From positions 95,087 through 159,086 of the forward strand of contig JADNRY010000146.1 in assembly GCA_015501585.1 (NCBI GenBank): 64,000 nt of DNA, given 5' to 3'. The notes below the pieces were generated by a model. It was not told the origin of the DNA, did no database searches, and saw only the letters and a list, made by a program, of their open reading frames with translations. How positions within the stretch are numbered: position 1 is the stretch's first letter; every line of letters starts with the position of its first letter. The position numbers and the translations under genes are program-made. Positions 13,376 through 25,400 of the stretch are shown piece by piece. This DNA is from Rhodocollybia butyracea (lineage: Eukaryota > Basidiomycota > Agaricomycetes > Agaricales > Omphalotaceae).

Positions 13376-14350
13376 ATGCCAGCCTACTATCCTCATCCTG
13401 CCGCCGCTAATTACTCTTCGCCGCCGGCACATAACCAAAAGCAGAGAGGCTATCGTATCTGTGACCAGTGTGGCCAGGAAGAGTCTCCAGCTGTCAGGTT
13501 CCGATTATGTGGAGGTTGCGTACGTTTCCATCTCTTCATTTCTCAAAAAAAAATTAGCATTCTGACAATAATCTTGTTACATCAGATGGTTACCCAGTAC
13601 TGCGTATGTGATTTTAACTCGTTTCAACACCTCTCATTCTGATCCCATCCGTCCAGTCCCAAGAATGTCAGAAAATCCATTGGCCGCACCATAAACCCAT
13701 CTGCCAGCACACAACAGCCCAGGTGTCTTCCGCCATTAACTACTCTAATGACGAAAATATCGCCAAAAACCTACGCAAATTCTGCTCGCAGCATACTTCG
13801 CTGTTATCTTGGGTTGGCTTCCAAGCGTTACAGCTGAGACGCTTACCTTCGAATATACGGCAACATGCGTTAGTCATTGATTTGGCTCCAAGAAGCGGAG
13901 CAGATAGTCATCGAAGGTACTTATCATGCTACTGTATCCGTATCGCTGTGATAAATTACTAACTGGACCATCAGATTCTCAGTAGTCTCGACCCGAAAGG
14001 TCAAACGCAACTACATTGGCGACCCGCTTGTCCTCGCAGACATCCAGCGCCGAGATGATCGCTGCCGACACAGTGGCGGAATCGGTTGTCTCGTTGTACT
14101 CGTTCAGTGCGACGGGATATCCCAGGTCATGCCTATCGAGGTTGACCCGCCATCCAAGATCTCCTGGGACACGAGAGACGACTGGCCTTCGGTGCTCGAC
14201 CATTACGTGGAATCTGGACGTTCAGATTTCCAGCCTATAACAACGACAGCTAGGGGTGAGTTTTACTCGGTGTAGTCCAGTAGGCGAGTTACTGACGGGT
14301 CAGCGTTACAGGATTTATTACGGATAAACCAACATGCCTTTGCATCATAG
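13376..14350 (+). CDS. MYND-type zinc-finger protein
   Basis: Five exons, 13376-13519, 13586-13603, 13657-13916, 13975-14255 and 14304-14350, join to 249 codons plus stop. The MYND finger spans about residues 25-75. It has CDQCGQEESPAVRFRLCGGC, then YC and QEC, then an H/C tail HWPHHKPICQH, giving the Cys/His pattern of the family. MYND fingers bind two zinc ions and mediate protein contacts; many fungal MYND proteins have no assigned role. The 18-bp second exon (MVTQYC) supplies one zinc-ligand cysteine. The remaining protein (SWVGFQALQLRRLP, NYIGDPLVLADI, SWDTRDDWPSVLDHYVE) has no other known domain. No transmembrane or signal segment is evident. Confidence 0.9.
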
Positions 14351-15441
14351 CCTTCGACCAGGCTATTCACGTTCACCCTGCTGTACCCCTACTCATTGTA
14401 TCACCCTTCGCATTTTCCAACACCACGACGTTGGCTTGACCAAAGCCTTTCGAAATTCGTTGTACTTTTACTTATCACGGCCCGCGACGAGACTCGCTCC
14501 TGGTGACGCGTATCATGACTTGCATATTCATTATCCTGTTCGCTGTTAACGTGTTAACGGTACGACCTCGAGTTATCTTTATTATACTGCTACTGTATAC
14601 CCCATTGCTGTTGTTGCTTTGATATCACTGCTATTCCCGTATTACTTGTTTCTCTTCAATCAATCTGACTGCATGAATCGCCACTCCCGAGGATAAGATA
14701 AGATAAGATAAACTTCATGGGCAGTGACCAGTCCTGGTCTTGCGCTTGCGAAAGCTGGTTCAGCTGAGGAAGGAACAGGGAAAAGGTGAATCAAATCAAA
14801 CCTCAACGACATCACGATCGCGATGATCCAGGACTCATCTCTATAACAATATGCCCAGGACAGGACAAATCGCGGACATTGCGAGGTAAGTAAGCGACAA
14901 AGTGTGGTTTGAGAAATGTTTAGCGAGGACTTTCAAGTTAAAGAATCGGAAAATGATATGGACCGTATGCACTAAGCCCGAGGAGTGCACCAACTAACAA
15001 AGCACGTCGGAGCCCCCCTGCACTGCTCTCGCTCTGCATAATTCTTCTATTGAAGATACCTCTGAAAGGCTGTCGTTCGGTACTGACAGAACACTAACTG
15101 ACAGAACACTAACAAAAGGAAGCACACGTTGAGAGAACCACGTTATATTCTAGAGGTGAAGCTGGGCTTCAGGCGACAGGGGGATACAAGGTGGTCTTTA
15201 TACGGGTACCATAGCAGTCATGACTCATAAGACGATCTCGATAAGCAGCCTGGCGGTGCAAGAGCACGTGTGAGTCTTACTCGCGCGGCCCCGGCGATAC
15301 TCGAATAACAAGGTCTCGAATCGGTATCGTTGCATCGGAAGAACCCAAGATCTCGATGATAACGCGAAATATAATTAAAACTAGGAGTTCCACTCCATGT
15401 AATATCAATATTCTTTCGTATCTAGATGAAAATCTAACTAC
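14351..15441. other. Convergent intergenic region, no gene seen
   Basis: It lies between the 3' ends of the MYND gene and the Q-rich gene. It contains (GATAA)4 at 14692-14711 and a 16-bp tandem actgacagaacactaa near 15080-15115. No open frame with family motifs was found. Confidence 0.5.
14692..14711. repeat. (GATAA)4 tandem repeat
   Basis: Four GATAA units in a row. GATA-factor sites have the core HGATAR, so this could bind such factors, but it lies between two converging 3' ends and may simply be a microsatellite. Confidence 0.7.
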
Positions 15442-18395
15442 TTAATAAAAACTAGTATCATCCGTAGTCGAAGAAAATAAGAAGTCCCCACCATTATCAA
15501 AAACAGTCGTCGAGTCTATCGAATCCGTGAAACCCCCATCGACGAACGTCGAATCTGTGTTCTGGATGAAGTCTCCGGTACTAGGATCGACGTATGTGGA
15601 ACTATCAGTAAACCCAAACATGCCTCCCGAGTTAAATGCTGCATCTGTATTCTGGCTGAAGTCTCCGGTACCAGGATCAATGAATGTGGTACCATCGTAC
15701 CCGAACATACCTCCTGAGGTATCAGCCGGATTTGTGGATTGAAGGTACATCCCAGAAGAATTGTCATTGTAATCGCCAGAACCATCATTAGCCCCGTTTT
15801 GACCGCTTGGGTCCGCGTTGAACTGGTTGTAATCTGGAGACGAAACAGCGAGCTGATTCTGGTCGCCGTTATATGACTGTCCAGTGGGTGCAGTATTACC
15901 GCTACTCTGATTCTGCGACTGCGATTGCGATTGCGGTTGCGAAGAAAACGAATTTTCGACTTGATGCCACAAATTCGTAGCTTCACTCGAAGCCTCATGC
16001 TTAGCGAAATTCAGAGCTTGATGTTCCGCAAAACTTAAAGCTTGATGCTCGAGAGTGCTCCATATCGACGAGGAACCACCCGTACCGTTACCCTGACTCT
16101 GCGACTGCGACTGCGGCTGCGACTGCAGTTGCAGTTGCGATTGTAGCTGGTTCTGGTTGCCGCCATACGACTGTCCGGTGGGCGCAGTATGACCGCTACT
16201 CTGGCTCTGAGACTGCGACTGAGGTTGCGATTGCGAAGACAGCGAATGTTCAAACTGATGCCACAAAGCCGTAGCTTCGTGCCCGACCAAACTCGAAGCT
16301 TCATGCTTAATCAAATTTACAGCTTCCTGTTCCGCGAACCGCAACGCTTCATGCTCAAGAGTGTTCCATATTGAGGACCCACCACCACTGGGATTAGCAG
16401 GATTACCTGATGGTTGTGGATGTATCACGTTCGAGAGCCCATGTCCAAGTGTAGTCAACAGGGACCCTAAGGGAGATGAAGTATGGGGGTTATTTCCCTG
16501 AGGAGAGGAGGCGGGTAGATGCTGGGCAGTGTACGGCACTACGGACTGCTGAGGATGTGATACCGGTACCTGCTGCTGCTGCTGTGGGGATTGCGTCAAT
16601 GTACCCTGACTAGGTGCAAGGTTGGAAATCTGCATAGGTGGACGAGCTTGCCCATGGGACTGCACGACAGCGCTAGGGTTATGCGCAGTTTGTACATTGT
16701 TCTGTTGCGCCTGCTGAGGATGGGTCATCGGTACCTGCTGCTGCTGCTGCTGATGGGATTGTGTCGATGTACCCTGTGTAGGTGCAAGATTGGAAATTTG
16801 CATAGGTGGACGAGACTGTCCCCCTGTTTGTACTTGATTCTGTTGCATGGACTGCTGAGGATGAGTTATCGGTACCTGCTGCTGCTGCTGCTGTGGGATT
16901 GGGTCGATGTACCCTGAGTGGGTGCAAGGCTGGCAATCTGCATAGGTGGACGAGCTTGTCCAGGTTGCTGTACGACAACGCCAGGATTATTTCCAGTTGG
17001 TACATGATTCTGTTGCGTGGGCTGCTGAGGCTGGGTTATCGGTACCTGTTGCTGCTGCTGTTGCGGGGGTCGTACCACCGCACCTGTAGGCGGAAGGTTG
17101 GAAATCATCTTCATAGGTCGACGAGCCTGTGCGGGGGACTGCACGATAACGCCAGGATTAGCCCCGATTTGTACTACGTTACTCTGTTGCCCAGACTGCT
17201 GGTACTGCTGGTACTGGGCTAGTGGTCCCTGTGCGAACACAGGCTGTTGCGATTGAGCTGCTGTAGTCTGCGTTGGCGCAAGGCCGGAAATTTGCGTCTG
17301 TCCAGGGGACTGCGCTGCAACGCCTGGAGGAGATTGAACACTATTCTGTTGTTGTTGTTGTCCTAAACTCAACCTATCCATCTCCGCCTGCATCTTCTGC
17401 ATCTGCTCAGCCTGCGCCTTCACAATCGCGTAATAATCATTGGGCGTGTTGGGCACGTTGGGATTCGTATTCGCGTTGGCATTAGGTGCTGCTGGCGGCA
17501 AAGCCTGACCCTGCGCTTGCGTTTGTGGAGCCGCGCCTTGGATCTTCACCAACGCTTCAATAATCGCTGCATAATTAACCCCGGGCGACGGACTCGTCTG
17601 TCCCTGCTGCACAATCGACGCGATAATCGCTTGATAATCTGTCCCCGGCACTCCCTGCAACGCAGCTTGGAACTGAGCTACCTCTATCCCCGCGGAGACG
17701 ATATCAAGGTTGTCGAGGCTCGCGCTTATAGTATTTAGGGAGTTGTTGTCGAAGAGAGTGGTACGCGCAAGAAGCGCCACAAGGGCGGGATTTGTTTTAA
17801 GGACACCGCCGACGACTTTGGTGGCTTGGCGAGCAGCGCGGCCTGTGTAGCGACCAGCTTGGTCGGCGTACCGGCCTGCTTTGACTGCGTAGCGGCCAAC
17901 GACTTTGCCCGCCTTTGCGAGCTTTGCGTTGGTATCGGCGAAGGAGGATGGGCGAGGGGATTCTGGAGGTCGAGCAGGGAGGGTTGGGAGAGAGTAGGAA
18001 GGATGCTGCGGAGGACGAGGAGGGACTGTGGGAGGAGATTGGTATTGGGGGACAGATGCTGGCAACGTGGACGCGCCGAAAGGTACCGATGCACCTTGAG
18101 GATGTCCATTTGTCATAGACAGAGCCTGATATGTTTGAGGGGCTGACAGCGGTAACGTAGAAGTTGACTGTGGAATCGGCGGAAGCGGATTCTGAGCAGG
18201 GGTATTTGAAAGCGGCGGGCTGGGTACATTCATCATTGACATATTAGTCGCGAGAGTAGGATTTTGCGCATAATAGGACACGGGTGACTCGATAGGATTA
18301 CCATTGTAGCTTTGCCTTCCAGGAGATGGCGATAGCGGCGTCTGAATCCCTCCAGCTCCAACTCCGATTTGGCCCGGTCCCTGTGTCGCGTTCAT
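15442..18395 (-). CDS. Glutamine/proline-rich low-complexity protein, one frameshift
   Basis: Two long frames, 18395-16866 and 16848-15442, form one product interrupted by one missing base near 16895. There, sibling repeats read TQS(P/H) followed by a Gln run, but this copy slips to a Ser run. The N-terminal part is Pro/Ser-rich. The centre has a basic alanine-rich helix region (KVVGRYAVKAGRYADQAGRY) and VALLARTTLFDNNSLNTISA. Then come about five copies of a unit with R(P)PMQISNLAPTQGT and Gln runs. Two copies of an amphipathic block (SIWNTLEHEALRFAEQEA; SIWSTLEHQALSFAEHQA) follow, and then an acidic Gly/Asn/Ser/Thr tail with TGDFSQNTDAAF repeats. No catalytic domain is recognised. It may assemble through its Q-rich segments (inference). 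The start may lie further upstream, since the frame stays open to about 18440. Confidence 0.7.
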
Positions 18396-18492
18396 CGGTA
18401 GTGAGTAATTATTATTGATAGCAATCTGATTGTCTGTACCTATCTCGTTAGAAAACTCGGGATCAATGTGTCAGAAGATGGACTAGGACTGA

Positions 18493-19702
18493 CTAGATGG
18501 ATGCGCCACGAGGGTAACGCTTGGCACTGTATTCCTTGAGTTCATAGTAATCGAGGGTGTACCAGTGACTGGCGGGAGTATTTGGGTCTTTGCACTTGCT
18601 GGGTAAGACGCGCTACGATAGCTGAAGATGGATGATAGAAGTTGCCGGGATAATCATCATACGATGAGGCTCGTTCATGATCAGGACGATGGTTGCTTTG
18701 CAATGCTCCATTAGGATTGCTATAGGCTGATGAAGGCAGCGATATCATGGGCGGGAGGTGAGGGGGTGGCGAAACAGGTTGATTTGGGGTCGGGGTGGGT
18801 AGTGGACGGAGAGCTGATGCGACAATATTATTGTATAGCCCTGGTACCCGAGCCGAGGGCGGAGGCGCAGGAACCGTCGAAGGAGGAGGAGATGTGCCGT
18901 TGGCAAGAGTTGAAGGGGGTTCATTCGAACCGCGACTGGGAGCTGAACGAGATACGACCGCAAGGGGCCTAGTAGAGAATGATGGGTTTACAGTGTTAGC
19001 AGCCGGAGGCCGGTTGATCGCTGGCGATGCAGATCCAGGAGGTGGCGGTGGAGGTACCGGGACGATGGGAGAATCGGTATAACGTGGAGGTAGGCTGGAA
19101 GGATTTCCCTGTGTTCCTGGTGGATGTGAACTTGCACCAGGAGATTGCGACTGCTCATCCGATCGTCGAGGAGAGTAGGCTGAGTATTCAGGCGGGGAAA
19201 TTGAATCAAAACTTTTGGCACTTTGGGGAGCTGGGGTAGATGGTAAAGCAGCACTCGATGGTCCGGAGGGTAAAGGATTCGAAGATTTAGTCATGGGAGA
19301 AGGGAATACTATCGAAGGAGCAATGTACGTCTTCGAGTCGGAATTTGTGACCTGCTGAGGTTTCGAATCTACCGTGCAAAAGTTGAGCTGGAATTTGGGT
19401 CATATCTGGTGGATAGGTATTTACCTCTGATATATGGTTCGGGGAAGGATGATAGTATGATATCTGATAAGGGATAACGCTAGTTTGAACGTAATACCTG
19501 AAGACACAGATAGTCACTAAATATTGTAAGAATTAAAGCAACTGGACAAACCAGGTGTCTGTTCTATGGCAGGATTTGGAGTTGGGACATCGTTTGAGAT
19601 ACAGAGAAAAAAAGGTGCTCACTCTGAATTATAACATTCCGTCCATCCTCTAGGCAAAGCCCGGCGATCTGGATTAACTGGCATCGGCGAACTGTTCTGC
19701 AT
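18493..19702 (-). CDS. WW-domain, proline-rich protein, probably frameshifted near its end
   Basis: Exon 1 (19702-19623) gives MQNSSPMPVNPDRRALPRGW then TECYNSE. Exon 2 starts at 19497 and adds YYVQTSVIPYQISYYHPSPN, completing a WW domain in which the second Trp is Tyr. After an intron ending near 19400 the frame runs through LNFCTVDSKPQQVTNSDSKT, then MTKSSNPLPSG (19294) and a long Pro/Ser-rich region with a poly-proline stretch near 19040. Toward the 3' end the natural reading appears to change frame twice by one base (about 18635 and 18590), reaching HWYTLDYYELKEYSAKRYPR and a stop at 18493. WW domains bind proline-rich ligands, often PPxY. The exact start and end are inferred. Confidence 0.62.
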
Positions 19703-22437
19703 AACCGCCAGAGAGAGAGGGAGGGAGAGAACCAGACTGGGACGTTCAAGAAAGAACAATGGCACAATTTAAGAAGAGGACCAAGCCAAAGGTAGAATGT
19801 TCCTGGACTTGACTTGGACATGACAGGCGTTAATGGGGAATTAATGTGGCCAAATAGGTATACATGTTTGGATGATCATCGGAAAGTATACGGAACTGTC
19901 TAATCAGATCAGACTAACTGCACTTGTTCTTGTTGAGCGCTCGTTCACCGACACTTGAAACTTTTGTTTGCTCACCTTCTACTTGCCAGAGATAAGAATC
20001 TTCAGCGCCTTACTAGGCATGTCGAGATTGAAACGTTGACGGTTTATTGATTGTTGTCTGAGCTCTGTCGTTATCCAAAATCTGCCGGAACCAGTTCCTT
20101 CCTCGCCTCGCCTGGATAGATAACTGATATCTCGAAAATCTTACATCTCATTATGCCTTCAAACTGAGAAGGTCGGACGTCAGGCCTTCAGATGGTCGTA
20201 GTAAAGGCATCCGCACTCTTCGCTGTTGGAGAACATAGTCCAATCAAGGGTAGTACAAGACGTTGTCAGGATCGCCTCTAGCATGCATTGAGTTCCCAGG
20301 AATCGTGTAGAATCATCATAAAATAACACGCTGGTGATGAAAGGACAGCATGTTTACGCCGAGATTCAATGATCGTCAAGAATGATGCGGATAAAATGTC
20401 GGACAGGTAGTGGATATTGAATATTGAGCCAGCATAAGTATAATACGGAAAAAGCGAGCTTAAACAAGACGACGGTAAGGCAAGAAACGTTAAGGCAAGA
20501 AACGTTAAGGCAAGAAACGTTAAGGCAAGAAACGTTATGAGAGAATAGTACACATACCGATTATAATCGTGCTCTAAACTACAGCTCGGGAAGTCAATTC
20601 TCTTCTGCATCGCATCTCCCAAACCTAGCCGGCAGCCAGTCACAGATACATTATCGAGTAATCGAGGCCATTGTTTTGAGTCTCTTGATGAAAACTAAGC
20701 AGAAGATGACGAGGGAAAGCATCGAGTTTTGAGTGAAACACGAGGATATTTATGTATGAGATAGATCCCGCACGTAGGCAGGAATACCATAATCCACAGC
20801 TCATGGTGCTTGGCTAGCAATACACTGATGAGGGAGAAGTGAAATTTTGAAAGCCGACTTACGCGTCACGGGAACTAATGGTGTGATATCTTATCGATAT
20901 TCGAATCTTATCTCTTTACGGTCACGTGATGGATCGACCACTGAAAGGTTGAATTTCATAGAGCCATCACCTCGTTCGTTTGATAAAGCTTCTGTTGTAT
21001 TGGGCAGGATAAATGCACTTCCTTGACATCGATTGGTTCTGTGTTGGCTGGCGAGGTACGCGTTTGATCTTCGTCGAGGTTTTATTCTACAGAAATGAGC
21101 AGAATGATCATAGGTCCGTACTTTCGCTTCTAGAACCTGTTCTTTCCTCTAGAATTCCAGCTTTAACTTTGTTTATGAGATCCGCCTTATACTTTTGCAA
21201 CCTTGATGGTCGTGTCAAGACAGATACCAATTAAATGATCCAGTTAAACAGACTGTTGGACGAAGTTGAGACGAAGAGAAGGAAAAATCAACATACCAAT
21301 TGGTTTTGAAGAACTTTGGGGTCATTTGAAGAAGATCCCGGGTTCTGTCTCACAGCAGGTACTTATCTGATTTCACAAACCTTGTGCCATTTACTTAGGA
21401 GAATGAAGCCAGTACACCTCACAACAATCTTCCGCTGCATCACGAATAAAGATGGAGTCTCTTGTGGAGTCTCTTGGTCCGCGGCTGCGGAGTGTTTCAC
21501 GCCAGAAGCAAGATAACATTAGCAACAATTACCCTACTATAAACGCTCACGATCAGTCCGATAGACGCCTTCATCTACAGTTTCTTCACTCCGTCGAATC
21601 ATCCAACTTCTTCAGTGTCATCGCAGATTTTTGTTGCATTGGTCCCGACTCGGAGTCATCTGCAGGCCTCAAGGTATCAATATCTAATATTTAATACCCG
21701 AGCTGTGTCACTCACGCTTCTTAAATGATGGACTTACATATAGTGGGAGCTGGTTGACGTGGTCCGTCAATATATCGTTGGGATAATGTCTGGGGGTGTC
21801 ACGTAGGAAGCATTCATGGCAAGTCTGTGAAGCTTGTACTAGTTAGTAGTTACTGCAGCATTATTGAATGACTATAGAAGAAACTGCTATAGCCCTTAGA
21901 AGTTAGTTGGTACCAACCTCCAAGAGACTGTTTCTTGGCTGAGGACTCAACAATACATCTGTTCCTGCCAATCATTACCGCTGTTCTTGTACCTAACGTT
22001 TTTTATCAATGCGTTCACACTATGTTCTTCGAGGTACTCTCACTTCTATCGACTGGTTCAACCCTCAAGCTTCGGAGTTAACACACCACTGATAACACAC
22101 CCAATCGCACCGTTTAGTTGTTTTTATTAACTTTCATCTTTCAGCCTCTATTGCTCTTCAGATCTCAGATTCCTAGAGCTTAGGGATAGGGTTGCGCGCG
22201 CCGCAGGTGCTCCCCGGCCGCATATATATATAGTATAAAGGCGGCTTTGGGGAACCCCTGAACGAGGGAGGGGAGGAAGGCGGAGGTGAAATTGTAATTT
22301 AGCATTACAAGTGAATACTTATCATTTTGTAGACTTTTTATTGACAAGAGATTGAATACAACCATAAAATAAATTTCTCCTCTGCACAGTGCATACTGAG
22401 TTACTTACTGAGAGGTGTGAACTTTACTCTGCATAAA
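19703..22437. other. Intergenic region with a minisatellite, no supported gene
   Basis: Short frames on both strands lack family motifs. The only clear structure is the 15-bp tandem repeat at 20472-20537. Near 22200-22245 there is an AT dinucleotide run (catatatatatag). Confidence 0.45.
20472..20537. repeat. 15-bp minisatellite, four units
   Basis: Four copies of acgttaaggcaagaa, the first with one mismatch, followed by a partial unit. Fifteen is a multiple of three, so a minus-strand frame reads as repeated TFLAL, but no gene context supports translation. Confidence 0.9.
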
Positions 22438-25400
22438 CTAATCTGTCGCCCAGCACTTCGCCCAGTTATCTCCAAAAACTACATTTTTAAATGAGATACG
22501 ATTATGTCCATCTGGTGAAATAATGACCAAAGTCTCATCAGCCACCAGATTTCTCCTGTATTGTTCAGGAATCCAAAGAATATGATTAGAAAGACCTCTA
22601 AAATCAATCCACCCTTCTTGATTTAATTTCCAGAATGAAACTAAAAGGTAGGCAAGTAAAAAGCGTTATGAGAAAGGAAAAGGGACCTACAGTGGGGAGA
22701 CAGAGATGAGGATCTGGCTGGGGAATAAGTTGTATTGAAGATGTTTCTGATATTATATACTCTGATTGTCTTGTTTTCAGATGCAGCAACAATTTTTTTT
22801 TTATCAGGTGAAAATGCCACAGAGTATAATCCCTCTTGACAGCCCCAGAATGGCTCACCAATGGCCTCTACAGCTTGAGGGTTCCACAATAGTGTCTCAT
22901 CACCAGATTCAGGAATAATGCCTCCTGCATCAGGAGAAAATGCAACAGACAAAATACTTTCAGTATGGCACTGGAATGGTTCATCAATGGCCTTCCCATC
23001 CCACAGTCTTGTTGTCTTGTCATCAGATCCGGAAACAATTCTATCTCCATCAAGAGAGAATGCCAGACACCAGACCCAGTCTGTATAGCCCTGAAATGAT
23101 TCACCAATTGTCTCTCCAGTTTGAGCATTCCACAATCTAATTGTCTTGTCAAAAGATCCAGAAACAATTTTCTGTCCATCAGGAGAGAATGCCACAGACC
23201 AGACCCAATCTGTATGACCCTGAAATGGCTCACCAATCACCTTCCCGGTGTGAGCATTCCACAATCTTATTGTCTTGTCACATGATCCAGAAGCAATTCT
23301 TTCTCCATTGGGAGAGAATGCCACAGGCCAAACCCAGTCTGTATGGCCTTGAAATGGCCTGCCAATAGCCTCACCAGTTTGAGCATTCCACAATCTTATT
23401 GTCTTGTCTGACGATCCAGAAACAATTCTCTGTCCATCAGGAGAGAAAGCTACAGACCAGACAGAGCCTGTATGACCCTGAAATGGCTTACCACTGGCCT
23501 GTCCAGTTTGGGCATTCCACAGTCTTATGGTCTTGTCAAAAGAGCCAGAAACAATTCTTTGTCCATCAGGAGAAAAGGACACGGACCAGACCCAGTCTGA
23601 ATGACCTTGAAATGGCTCACCAATAGCCTCGCCAGTTTGAGCATTCCACAATCTTATTGTTTTGTCAAAAGATCCAGAAACAATTCTTTTTCCATCAGGA
23701 GCAAATGCCACAGACTGAACCCCTTCTTCATGGCCCTGCAATGGTTCACTAATAGCTTCACCAGTTTGAGCATCCCACAATCTCATTGTCTTGTCATCAG
23801 ATCCAGAAACAATTTTTTGTCCATCAGGGAAGAATGCAACAGACCAAACCCAGTCTGTATGTCCCTGAAATGGCTCACCAATCACCTCCCCAGTGTGAGC
23901 ATTCCACAATCTCATTGTCTTGTCACATGATCCAGAAATAATTTTTTCTCCATCAGGTGAAAATGCCACAGACTGAACACCCTCTGTATGGCCCCAGAAA
24001 GGCTCACCAATGGCCTCTGCAACTTGAGGGTTCCACAATATTGTCTCATCATCAAATTCAGAAACAAATTTTTCTGTATTAGGAAACAATGCATCATACA
24101 AGACCCTGCCCTTATGACCCTGATATGGTTCACTAATGGTTTCTCTAGTCTGAGCATTCCACATTCTTATGGTCTTGTCAAAAGATCCAGAAACAATTCT
24201 TTTTCCATCAGGAGAGAATGCCACAGACCAAACCCCTTTTGTATGACCCTGTAATGGCTCACAAATGGCCTCTCCAGTCTGAGTTTTCCACAATCTCACT
24301 GTCTTGTCATCAGATCCAGAAACAATTCTGCCTCCATCAGGAGAGAACACTGCAGACCAGACCCAATCTGTATGACCCTGAAATGGCTCACCAATTGCCT
24401 CTCCAGTTTGAGCATTCCACAACCTTATTGTCTTATCAGATGATCCAGAAACAATTTTTTCTCCATCAGGAGAGAATGCCACAGACTGGACCTCCTCTGT
24501 ATGGCCCTGAAATGGATCACCAATAGCCTCGCCAGTTTGAGCATTCCACAATCTTATTGTTTTGTCAAAAGATCCGGAAACAATTCTTTCTCCATCAGGA
24601 GAAAATGCCACAGATCTAACCCTTTCTGTATGGCCCTGGAATGGCTCTCCAATGGCCTCTCCAGTTTGGGCATTCCACAATCTTATTGTGTTATCAGAAG
24701 ATCCAGAAACAATTGTTCGCCCATTTGGTGAGACACTGACTGCCAACACATGTGATCCTGTCATCCATTTTCCAACCTGTGAGCCTTTTCTTTTATTCTC
24801 TACTTTCAGTGTACTTTTTAATCTTCCCAAGGCTTCTAGTCTGTCAGCCCAAAAAGGAAAGATGCTCAGATACAAGTGTGGTGTTATGCCATTGACACTA
24901 CTAAAAGTAAAAGTTTCCACCATTTCTTTGATGCTGCTTATGTCCGCCTCAATAGTTGTAAGAGCTCTATCCTGAATTAAATTTCCAACTGATTGCAGAA
25001 TCTGCATACATGTTTCCCAGTTCTTTTTTTTCTGATATTTTCTCTTATCAGTGATCCCAAGTAAACTCATTGCTTCAACCCAATAGATTACTTTTTCACC
25101 TAAGAACTCTTTCAGATTTCCAATCACTGTATCATGCAGTGATGATTGCGTCAGATGATATCCCAATACCTGCAGCAATAATGCATTACATCATCAATTG
25201 CATCTGCAATTTTATCTTCAATATTGAGGACATCTTTATCTGGGATAAATGATGATGGCAGCTCAGCCATATTGAATCTCAGTCTTTGCATAATTGTAAA
25301 GCATGCATTACAGAGCAGCGTGTGGTGCTGCATCGCATCACAGTAAAGCTTCTTAGCACGGCTCTGACTTGATATATAGTCTGCAAAGGAGGAATGAAAT

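Noticed and set aside
18730..19239. Plus-strand Gly/Arg/Glu-rich frames
   Set aside because: They are antisense to the proline/serine-rich part of the WW protein; composition follows from the opposite strand.
20278..20643. Minus-strand frame with TFLAL repeats
   Set aside because: The hydrophobic repeat is produced by the 15-bp minisatellite; nothing around it looks coding.
23000..24700. CRISPR-like array
   Set aside because: The regular spacing comes from WD40 repeat units in a coding frame, in a genome with eukaryotic introns; there are no short repeats with unique spacers.
22940..24731. Plus-strand open frames opposite the WD40 array
   Set aside because: They are repeated shadows of the repetitive minus-strand coding sequence, each ending at the same point in the repeat.
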